Shown here: positions 31,105 to 38,090 of the stretch, in pieces
Numbering within the stretch: position 1 is the stretch's first letter
How the letters are laid out: the number at the start of each line of letters is the position of its first letter
Assembly: GCA_902516065.1 (NCBI GenBank)
Contig: CABXXB010000004.1
Coordinates: 1-53,408 of the forward strand
Source: an uncultured Pelagibacteraceae bacterium
GTDB lineage: Bacteria > Pseudomonadota > Alphaproteobacteria > Pelagibacterales > Pelagibacteraceae
Reading direction: 5' to 3'
DNA length: 53,408 bases
The notes under the pieces: generated by a model
What the model saw: the letters and a program-made list of their open reading frames with translations, nothing else
Told to the model about the DNA's origin: nothing
Databases searched by the model: none
Position numbers and translations under genes: made by a program

Positions 31105-32517
31105 TTATAGTTTTGTGCCACCAACTGTCATCTTGTTTATTAATATAGAAGGTTGAGCAACTCCAACAGGGACACCTTGGCCAGCTTTTCCACAAGTTCC
31201 GATACCGGGATCAAGCATCATATCATTGCCTACCATTGAAACTTCTTTTAAAATTGATGGACCATCACCTATAAGTGTTGCTCCTTTAATAGGAGATCCA
31301 ATCTTGCCATTTACAATCTCATACGCTTCTGTACAATTAAATACAAATTTTCCAGAAGTTATATCAACTTGGCCGCCCCCAAAGCTGACAGCGAAGATTC
31401 CTTTATCTACAGATTTAATCATTTCATCTTGTGTTTGTTTGCCACTTAACATCATAGTATTTCTCATTCTCGGTAGAACAATATGTCTAAAATTTTCTCT
31501 TCTACCACTACCAGTAGATTTGGTTTTCATTAATCGAGCATTCAATCTATCTTGCATAAAGTTTTTCAAAATTCCGTTTTCTATTAGTACAGTTTTCTCT
31601 GTAGGAGTTCCCTCATCATCTATTGTAAGACTTCCTCTTCGATTATCCAAAGTACCATCATCAATAATTGTAACACCTTCGCTCGCTACTTTTTCACCCA
31701 TTAAATTGTGAAATGCAGAGGTTTTTTTTCTATTAAAATCTCCTTCTAAGCCATGCCCTACAGCTTCATGAATTAAAATTGCTGGCCAACCAGGTCCTAA
31801 AACTACTTTCATTTCCCCTGCTGGTGCTGGCTTGCTCTCTAAGTTTACAGAAGCTATTCTTAAAGCTTCATCGCATACATTTTTCCAGTTATCTTCTTTA
31901 AGATAAGCATCATAAGATTGTCTTCCACCAACTCCATATACTCCTGTCTCTTTTCTTCCATTTTTTTCAAGCATTACAGATACATTAAATCTTACTAAAG
32001 GACGTATATCAGTTAATGTTTCTCCTCCAGATCTAATTATTTCTATGGATTTTTGTTCACCACTAAAATTAGCAGTGACTTGCTTAACACTTTTATCTTT
32101 TGATCTTAAATATTTATTTACCTCATTTAAAATTTCAACTTTATTTTTAAGTGATTTTTGGTCGATTGGATTAATATTTTCGTAATATTTTTTATTGGAT
32201 TTAGGAATAGAATGATTGTAGTTACCTTTAGTAGATTTAAGAGTTGATTTTAAATTATCTGATGATTGCCTTAATGAATTTTTTGATATTTCATTAGAAT
32301 GGGAGTAAGCAACTATTTCGCCTGATACTGCCCTGAATCCAAAACCTAGATCTGAACTATAACTTGAATTTTTTATCTTATTATCATCTAACAAAATGCT
32401 TTCTGATTTAGAGTTTTCTAAATATAGCTCGCCATCATCACATTTTTTAAGAGTATCGGAAATAATATTTTCTGCCTCATTTCTAGATAAATCAGATTTT
32501 TCAAAAAAATTACTCAT
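31105..32517 (-). CDS. tldD: TldD metalloprotease catalytic subunit
   Basis: 470 residues, normal. The zinc-binding HEAVGHGLEGD motif lies near 249-259, where the two His and the Glu form the active site with a distal Cys or His. Further signatures: KKTSAFHNLMGEKVAS (about 264-279), IDDEGTPTEKT (about 297-307), and GQGVPVGVAQPSILI near the C-terminus, all typical of TldD. It is transcribed ahead of tldE, giving a two-gene unit. No short peptide substrate gene is visible next to it, so the general proteolytic role is favoured. Confidence 0.96.
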   Translation of the reverse strand: MSNFFEKSDLSRNEAENIISDTLKKCDDGELYLENSKSESILLDDNKIKNSSYSSDLGFGFRAVSGEIVAYSHSNEISKNSLRQSSDNLKSTLKSTKGNYNHSIPKSNKKYYENINPIDQKSLKNKVEILNEVNKYLRSKDKSVKQVTANFSGEQKSIEIIRSGGETLTDIRPLVRFNVSVMLEKNGRKETGVYGVGGRQSYDAYLKEDNWKNVCDEALRIASVNLESKPAPAGEMKVVLGPGWPAILIHEAVGHGLEGDFNRKKTSAFHNLMGEKVASEGVTIIDDGTLDNRRGSLTIDDEGTPTEKTVLIENGILKNFMQDRLNARLMKTKSTGSGRRENFRHIVLPRMRNTMMLSGKQTQDEMIKSVDKGIFAVSFGGGQVDITSGKFVFNCTEAYEIVNGKIGSPIKGATLIGDGPSILKEVSMVGNDMMLDPGIGTCGKAGQGVPVGVAQPSILINKMTVGGTKL

Positions 32518-32608
32518 CGCCTTTAATACATAGTTCGTTTAATTTAATTTTCAACTGGAGTATTTTACGCATTTACATACTTAGGTTTAGCAGTAATTAT
32601 CCATATTT

Positions 32609-32959
32609 ATGAAAGTTTATTTTAATAATTCTTGTAAAATATGTAAGGCAGAGATTGATTTATACAAAAAAGAAAAGATCCAAGAAATTGAATGGGTGGA
32701 TATAACAAATAATAATTTAGCACAGAAGGAAACTTCTAAAAACAGTAAAGAATTATTACGAAGACTGCATGTAAAAGAAGGAGAGAAGATTACCCAAGGT
32801 GCAGAGGCATTTCTTTTATTGTGGAAAAAAATACCAAAATATAAATTTTTATATAAATTCCTAAAGTTACCAATAATTTTTAGTTTGTTTTCTTTTGGAT
32901 ACGAAATTATCGCTTTTTTTCTATACTTGAAAAATAAAAAACAAATAAAAATTAACTAA
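32609..32959 (+). CDS. DUF393/DCC-family thiol-disulfide oxidoreductase-like protein
   Basis: 116 residues. The N-terminus KVYFNNSCKICKAEIDLYKK (about 2-21, key residues C9 and C12) matches the DCC family (DUF393), whose name comes from its DxxCxxC motif; here the Asp is replaced by Asn. GAEAFLLLWKKIPKY (about 68-82) corresponds to the family's G..A......P segment, followed by a hydrophobic stretch that may bury in the membrane. The family is thought to be redox-related on structural grounds. It is a single gene, divergent from tldD, with its end overlapping the next gene by 8 bases. Confidence 0.82.
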   Translation: MKVYFNNSCKICKAEIDLYKKEKIQEIEWVDITNNNLAQKETSKNSKELLRRLHVKEGEKITQGAEAFLLLWKKIPKYKFLYKFLKLPIIFSLFSFGYEIIAFFLYLKNKKQIKIN

Positions 32960-33245
32960 GTATAAGTATCAAAAATTTACTTAGCCAAGACATAAAAGAT
33001 ACAAACATAATAAGAAAAATTGAATACATGATAGTTACAAGTTTGTTTTTTTTTCTTCTAAGTCTTACAAAGTCTTTATCATCTAAATCAGAAAAATCTC
33101 TTTCTCCAATTACTTGATAATCATAAGTCCATCTCCATGTACTCTCGCCAAGCCTTGGGTCAAGTCTGTTTACATATCCTATCCATGCTAATACATATTT
33201 TAACATCAAATACATAATTAATAAGGAAATAGTTCCAAAAAACAT
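32952..33245 (-). CDS. Small two-helix membrane protein of unknown function
   Basis: 97 residues, not recognised. Hydrophobic segments lie at about 2-20 and 71-95, separated by a polar loop rich in charged and aromatic residues: NRLDPRLGESTWRWTYDYQ (about 26-44) and ERDFSDLDDKDFVRLRRKK (about 48-66). The loop looks folded and conserved rather than random. It is 27 bases downstream of the lysine-rich coiled-coil gene and probably belongs to the same transcript. Its 3' end overlaps the DCC gene from the other strand. Confidence 0.7.
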   Translation of the reverse strand: MFFGTISLLIMYLMLKYVLAWIGYVNRLDPRLGESTWRWTYDYQVIGERDFSDLDDKDFVRLRRKKNKLVTIMYSIFLIMFVSFMSWLSKFLILILS

Positions 33246-33272
33246 AATCAGTCTAACAGTTAATCAATAAAA

Positions 33273-34460
33273 TTAATCAGCATTTTTTTTTCTTTGTTTT
33301 GCAATCAATTGGGTTAATGCATCTACCATTTCATCAGAAGCTTTAAAAATTTCATTATTTTTAAATTCATGTGAAATATTTTTTTCAGGATTTGTTTTAT
33401 CTTCTATAACAATACCCTCATCTGGAGAATTATTTTTAATATAAATTAATAATAACCATTCTTCATCATCAGACTCATCCCATTTTACAAAAATTTCACC
33501 TGTTTCAAACCTTCGGTCAATACATCTTAAAATAGACATATGTCGAGTGATATGTCTTTTATTTAATTGAAAAACTAAACTACTCGCACTTCTATAAAAA
33601 CTTTCAAGAGCAAATTCTATTTTTTGACGAGCAATTGTATACTCTTTTTCTTTTTGTAATAAAGTTTCTCTATCTTCATCACCTCGTATTTGAACTCCAA
33701 GAGCCTCTACTCTTTCTCTAATTTTTTGATCTCTGATAATTCGATATTTTTCTTTAAGCTTTTCTATTCTCTGCTGTAAACCAGCATAATCTTCGCGTTT
33801 TTCTTTTAAAGATATTTTTTCTAATTTCTCAAGTTCTTTTACTTCTCTAATTCTAAATTTTTCAATTTGTTTTTCTAATCTTAATTGTTGTAAAAATTGT
33901 CTTTGTTTTTCCGCTTGTTCGATTCTTAAAAGCGCCTGTTCTTTTCTCAAAAACAATTTTATATCTTTTGTTCTTTGTTTTTCTAATCTTGCTTCTTCTT
34001 TTAAAGTTTGTTCTTTAAATTTTACTCTTAAAGCTTGCTCTTCTTTTTTTTGTTTTTCAGCAGTAATTTTAGCTTTCCTTTCTTCATCAATTTTTTCTAA
34101 TTTTAATCTTCTTTTTTCATCTTGTTTTAAAATTTTATAATTAGAAATTGTTTCAGAAATTTTATCAAAAAATCCTTGAATATATTTTTCTAATTGAAAA
34201 TTGATCTTGAAATTAAATTGAGGCTTTAAAGATAATTGTAACTTAACAAATTTTGAAACTAGGCTTTCTTTTTGAACTTTTTTGGTTTTAAAATATACAA
34301 TTTTATTTTTATTTTTTTTTATTTTTTTTTTTTTCGTTCTATTAAGCTTACTTTTAATAATCTTTTTTCTTTTTTTAAGATTCTTTTTTAACTTATGTGA
34401 TATCTTAGGATTTGATGATTTTTTTTTAATTTTTTTTAATTTTTTTGGTTTTTTTTTCAT
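33273..34460 (-). CDS. Lysine-rich coiled-coil protein of unknown function
   Basis: 395 residues, not recognised. Residues 1-70 are extremely lysine-rich (repeated KK/KKK runs). Residues about 110-270 form a long charged helix rich in E, K, R, Q and L with heptad-like spacing, as in KEQTLKEEARLEKQRTKD. Residues about 275-395 form a compact domain with ESFYRSASSLVFQLNKRH, then HMSILRCIDRRFETGEIFVKW, followed by a strand-rich acidic part (ESDDEEWLLLIYIKNN) and DEMVDALTQLIAKQR at the end. No signal peptide or membrane helix. The basic tail suggests nucleic-acid or ribosome contact. It sits between cfa and a small membrane gene. Confidence 0.75.
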   Translation of the reverse strand: MKKKPKKLKKIKKKSSNPKISHKLKKNLKKRKKIIKSKLNRTKKKKIKKNKNKIVYFKTKKVQKESLVSKFVKLQLSLKPQFNFKINFQLEKYIQGFFDKISETISNYKILKQDEKRRLKLEKIDEERKAKITAEKQKKEEQALRVKFKEQTLKEEARLEKQRTKDIKLFLRKEQALLRIEQAEKQRQFLQQLRLEKQIEKFRIREVKELEKLEKISLKEKREDYAGLQQRIEKLKEKYRIIRDQKIRERVEALGVQIRGDEDRETLLQKEKEYTIARQKIEFALESFYRSASSLVFQLNKRHITRHMSILRCIDRRFETGEIFVKWDESDDEEWLLLIYIKNNSPDEGIVIEDKTNPEKNISHEFKNNEIFKASDEMVDALTQLIAKQRKKNAD

Positions 34461-34489
34461 TTAAAAAGAAGCTTGATACTACCAATAAT

Positions 34490-35677
34490 TTATTGATAAA
34501 TATAGTCTCTAGTCACTGGAGTAGATTTATAATTTTTTGTAAGTTGAAATTGATATACAACTTGATCACCCCATTTAAATGCCATCTCGCATCCTGCTAA
34601 ATAAAACTCCCACATTCGAAAAAATTTTTCATCAAACATTTTGATGATCTTTTCTTTATTTTTAATACAATTTTCCTTCCAATGCCTCAAAGTGTGAGAA
34701 TAATGAAGTCTTAAAACTTCTATATCAGTGACTATTAAGCCTGCTTTTTCTATTGGAGTTGTTACTTCACTTAAGCTTGGTGTGTATCCCCCTGGAAAAA
34801 TATATTTTGTTATCCACGGATGTGGATCTCTTGGGGGATTAACTGAACCTATGGTATGAACTAATGAAATACCATCATCTTTTAAAAGATTTTCAATTTT
34901 TTTAAAAAACTTTTTGTAAAATTTTCTTCCTACATGTTCAAACATTCCAACACTTACTATTCTGTCAAATTTTTCATTAAGTTCTCTATAATCCATTAGT
35001 TTAAACTTAACCTGATTTTCCAAATTCATTTCTTTCACTTTTTTTTTACAATATTCTAATTGGTTTTCTGATAATGTAATTCCTGTAACTTCACACTTTG
35101 CACTTTTTGCTATATCAATTGCTAATGACCCCCAGCCACAACCTATATCTAAAACTTTTTGATCAGGTTGGATATTTAGTTTTTTTATAATGTGTTGAAT
35201 CTTATTATTTTGAGCAGTTTCTAAACTATCATTTTCATTTTTGAAGTAAGCACAGGAATATTGTCTCTTTGGATCTAAAAATAAATCATAAAGATCATCA
35301 GAGATATCATAATGATGAGATACATTCATTTTAGATTTTTTAATAAAATTAAAATTTGTTAAATATCTATACGATCCTCTAAGTCTATTCATTAGATAAC
35401 TAAAAAAATTAAGTTCTCCTCTTCCAAAATTCTTTAATGCTAAATCTAAAAAATCTGTAAGAGTTCCATTTTCAATAATTATTTCACCATCGGTATAAGC
35501 TTCTCCAAAATATAAATCAGGATGTAACAGAAGTTTGTAATGGAGTTTTTTGTTTAGAATTTTTAGTTTTATTGGATTATTTCCTGGGTTACCTATAATA
35601 TAATCTTTTGAATTAGCGTCCGTTAAAATAAAACCATCTTTTTTGAATACTTTATTTAAAAATCTAGCTAATTGCAT
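34490..35677 (-). CDS. cfa: Cyclopropane-fatty-acyl-phospholipid synthase
   Basis: 395 residues, normal for Cfa, a SAM-dependent peripheral membrane enzyme that adds a methylene bridge across cis double bonds of phospholipid acyl chains. The N-terminal lipid-binding domain is followed by HHYDISDDLYDLFLD (about 121-135), QYSCAYF near 139-145, and the SAM site LDIGCGWGSLAIDIAK (about 176-191). VSVGMFEHVGRKFY near 242-255 is also a family signature. It starts where the DapA-like gene ends, so the two are probably co-transcribed. Confidence 0.95.
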   Translation of the reverse strand: MQLARFLNKVFKKDGFILTDANSKDYIIGNPGNNPIKLKILNKKLHYKLLLHPDLYFGEAYTDGEIIIENGTLTDFLDLALKNFGRGELNFFSYLMNRLRGSYRYLTNFNFIKKSKMNVSHHYDISDDLYDLFLDPKRQYSCAYFKNENDSLETAQNNKIQHIIKKLNIQPDQKVLDIGCGWGSLAIDIAKSAKCEVTGITLSENQLEYCKKKVKEMNLENQVKFKLMDYRELNEKFDRIVSVGMFEHVGRKFYKKFFKKIENLLKDDGISLVHTIGSVNPPRDPHPWITKYIFPGGYTPSLSEVTTPIEKAGLIVTDIEVLRLHYSHTLRHWKENCIKNKEKIIKMFDEKFFRMWEFYLAGCEMAFKWGDQVVYQFQLTKNYKSTPVTRDYIYQ

Positions 35678-36562
35678 TTATGCCGCCAATGAAGATTTAT
35701 TTGTGAAATTTAAATCTTTTAATGTATGTATCAAATCTTTTTCCTCCATTTTATTTAAAAGACTTAAAGGTGGTAAAATGTTCCTGTAAATTTTATTTTC
35801 TTGAGAACAATAAGTATGTAATCCAGAGATTAAATTATATTTATCAAAAGCACCCCTTACATCACAAAGTTTTTGATTAACAGATTGTTTTTTTTCTGAA
35901 TAGAAGTCATCATAAACTTTTCTAGATAATTCAGCTGTAACATTACATGTGGCAGTAATTATTCCTGAACATCCTAACTCTAAACCCTTTAATAACTTTA
36001 ATTCTGAGCCAGGAAAGATTGAAAAATTTTCTAATTTAAGATTTTCATATAAATTATATGAACTATCTTTTACGCCTACTATTTGATGAGGAAATTTTTT
36101 AACGAGTTCTTCAACACAATCTATACTAAATTTATATCCACACAATTTCTCAAAATTATAAAGTATAATTTTGCATTCAGGAATTGACTGTATTATTTTT
36201 GTGTAAAATTCTATTACCTCAGAGTCACCGTAATTATAATATGCGGGTGGCATGATTAAAAATTTTTTAAATTTCAATGAACTTGCTATTTTCATAAAAT
36301 TAATTGTTTCACCAAGAGAATTTAAACCAGTTCCAATTAAATGCTTATCTTTGTATTTGCTAATTGAAAGCTTGTTTATTAAATCAATTTTTTCAGAAAT
36401 TGATATTAATTGAGATTGTCCAGTGCTTCCAAATATTGCGGTTCCATGACATCCTTGATCTATTAATTTTTCAGCATGTTCTATAGTTTTATCAACATTT
36501 AGGCTCAGATCAGAATTTAGAACTGACATAGTAGCTGCAAATATTCCACTTATTTTTGTCAT
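35678..36562 (-). CDS. DapA/NAL-family aldolase, probably not DHDPS
   Basis: 294 residues, a TIM-barrel aldolase of the dihydrodipicolinate synthase/N-acetylneuraminate lyase family. The Schiff-base lysine is in VGVKDSSYN (about 153-161). The phosphate/carboxylate loop appears as FGSTGQSQL (about 44-52) instead of GTTGE, and the catalytic tyrosine is in ILYNFEKLCGY (about 129-139) where DapA has YNxPxRT. Loss of the Pro/Arg and the Glu-to-Gln change argue against lysine biosynthesis. A different 2-oxoacid aldolase or lyase is likely. It heads the run leading to cfa and the coiled-coil gene. Confidence 0.83.
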   Translation of the reverse strand: MTKISGIFAATMSVLNSDLSLNVDKTIEHAEKLIDQGCHGTAIFGSTGQSQLISISEKIDLINKLSISKYKDKHLIGTGLNSLGETINFMKIASSLKFKKFLIMPPAYYNYGDSEVIEFYTKIIQSIPECKIILYNFEKLCGYKFSIDCVEELVKKFPHQIVGVKDSSYNLYENLKLENFSIFPGSELKLLKGLELGCSGIITATCNVTAELSRKVYDDFYSEKKQSVNQKLCDVRGAFDKYNLISGLHTYCSQENKIYRNILPPLSLLNKMEEKDLIHTLKDLNFTNKSSLAA

Positions 36563-36611
36563 AATAAAAATTTATATAAAAAATATACTTAGTAAAGTTT
36601 ATAAATACCAT

Positions 36612-37574
36612 ATGAAAATATTAGCAGTTCAAAATAGAATGGGTATTGGGGATACGGTAATTTTCTTACCTTTTATAAAAGCTTTATCAAAAAAATTTAA
36701 TTCACCTATAAGTATACTTGTAAAGGAAAGTTCAAAAGCTCATCAATATTTACATCAAACAAACTATATTGATAAAATCATTATTTTAGAAAGAGATAAC
36801 AAAACTAATAACAGGCACAGTGGATTTTTAGGAAATTTCAATTTAATTAAAGATATTAAAAAACATAATTTCGATAAAATTATCATTTTCAATTCATCTA
36901 TCAGATATCGCTTAATTTCAAAATTTTGTGGAATTCCTGAAATTTACCAATATCCATTATTTCAAAAATCAAGACAACATATTATTGATGCTCCAAAAAA
37001 ATTTTTAAAAGATAAACTAGATTTAATTGTTAATGATGATCCAGAAGTACAAATTGATGATAACTCAATTTTAAAATCTATTAAAGAATTTCAAATTAAT
37101 AAGAATGAAATAAATATCCTTTTAGGTATAGGAGGCTCAGGGTCTACAAAAAGAATTCCTTCAAATATATTTTTAAGTGTTATTGAAAAAATTTCAAAAG
37201 TTAAAAAATGTAAATTTTTTCTTGCTACTGGAAAAGATGATGAAGAGCAAATTATATTGAAAGAAATATTAGATTCTGATTTTAAAAATCTATGTGTGCC
37301 CTTAGATAATTTTTCAATTAAAGAAACTTTGCCAATTATAAAAAGTTGCAATTTATCAATTTGTAATGACTCTAGTTTTAGTCATCTTTCTGCAGCAGTA
37401 GGAGTAAAGACCATAACTTTAATGGCAGACACCCCTTTAATTTATGGAAACTATTGTTCTAAAATGTTTCCAATAATTCCTGAAGGGGAAAAAACAGTTT
37501 CTCATAACACATTAGGAAAAGAAAAGATTAGTCCTCAAAAAATTTTCGATAAAATTATAGAAATTATTGATTAA
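36612..37574 (+). CDS. Glycosyltransferase family 9 (heptosyltransferase-like)
   Basis: 320 residues. GT9 enzymes transfer heptose or related sugars to lipopolysaccharide core from the cytoplasmic side. The N-terminus MKILAVQNRMGIGDTVIFLPF (about 1-21, key G12, G14, D15) is the family's acceptor-site motif. The donor region has LLGIGGSGSTKRIP (about 170-183) and SICNDSSFSHLSAAVGVKTI (about 251-270), with the D/E..HLA-type signature as SHLSAA. The donor sugar is not inferable. It stands alone, divergent from the aldolase and overlapping the J-protein end by 4 bases. Confidence 0.85.
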   Translation: MKILAVQNRMGIGDTVIFLPFIKALSKKFNSPISILVKESSKAHQYLHQTNYIDKIIILERDNKTNNRHSGFLGNFNLIKDIKKHNFDKIIIFNSSIRYRLISKFCGIPEIYQYPLFQKSRQHIIDAPKKFLKDKLDLIVNDDPEVQIDDNSILKSIKEFQINKNEINILLGIGGSGSTKRIPSNIFLSVIEKISKVKKCKFFLATGKDDEEQIILKEILDSDFKNLCVPLDNFSIKETLPIIKSCNLSICNDSSFSHLSAAVGVKTITLMADTPLIYGNYCSKMFPIIPEGEKTVSHNTLGKEKISPQKIFDKIIEIID

Positions 37575-38074
37575 GAAATGTCATTTAAAACTATATCTTT
37601 AGCTTCATTTACTATGGCAGATAATCTAGAAGTTTCAGGGGAAACATCTGGATGGATTTTTTTTTGAATTTTAACATAAGCTTTGGTGACATCATCTTTG
37701 CTAATTTTTTTGTCCATATCTAAATTTAAAATTTTATAAGCTTCTGAAACAGATATAGATGATGAATTATTAAAGTTTGATTTATTAAAAGAAAATCTTC
37801 CTGATCTTCTCAAAGTTTGAATAAGTCTAAATAACGAGATTAATTGAAAAATAGATAATCCCTTTAACTTTAACAATCCAATACTGGCGAGTGTCAAAGG
37901 TAGAGTTAATAAAAATTTGCCACCTATTGCAAATAATATAGCAAGAATAAATAAACTAATTACTAATAGTATTCTCACACTTTTTGAAATTTTTTTCGAA
38001 GAAATAGTAGTAAATTTTTTTAATAATAAATAAAAAATAGTCAAAATAACTACTGTATAAATTGCTATATTCAT
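37571..38074 (-). CDS. Membrane-anchored J-domain protein
   Basis: 167 residues. Two hydrophobic segments (about 1-18 and 34-70) anchor a C-terminal J-like domain (about 108-167): SVSEAYKILNLD, a helix with KKIHPDVS containing the HPD triad (141-143), then a final helix SAIVNEAKDIVLND. HPD stimulates Hsp70 (DnaK) ATPase. The domain sits at the C-terminus and lacks the G/F and zinc regions of DnaJ, resembling the Tim14/Pam18 arrangement. It may recruit DnaK to the inner membrane. Its start is only 16 bases from divergent ptrB. Function is inferred from the HPD motif. Confidence 0.82.
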   Translation of the reverse strand: MNIAIYTVVILTIFYLLLKKFTTISSKKISKSVRILLVISLFILAILFAIGGKFLLTLPLTLASIGLLKLKGLSIFQLISLFRLIQTLRRSGRFSFNKSNFNNSSSISVSEAYKILNLDMDKKISKDDVTKAYVKIQKKIHPDVSPETSRLSAIVNEAKDIVLNDIS

Positions 38075-38090
38075 ATATTTCCTTACCTAA

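Noticed and set aside
31226-31711. 161-codon open frame on the plus strand.
   Set aside because: It lies entirely antisense to tldD, whose catalytic motifs are intact, and shows no family features.
29788-32608. A modified-peptide (RiPP) biosynthesis cluster around tldD/tldE.
   Set aside because: No precursor peptide, YcaO, radical SAM or exporter gene is adjacent; the neighbours are a DUF6134 protein and a DCC protein.
34280-34460. Long T-rich tract suggestive of a low-complexity non-coding repeat.
   Set aside because: On the minus strand it encodes the lysine-rich start of an intact 395-residue ORF, so it is coding.
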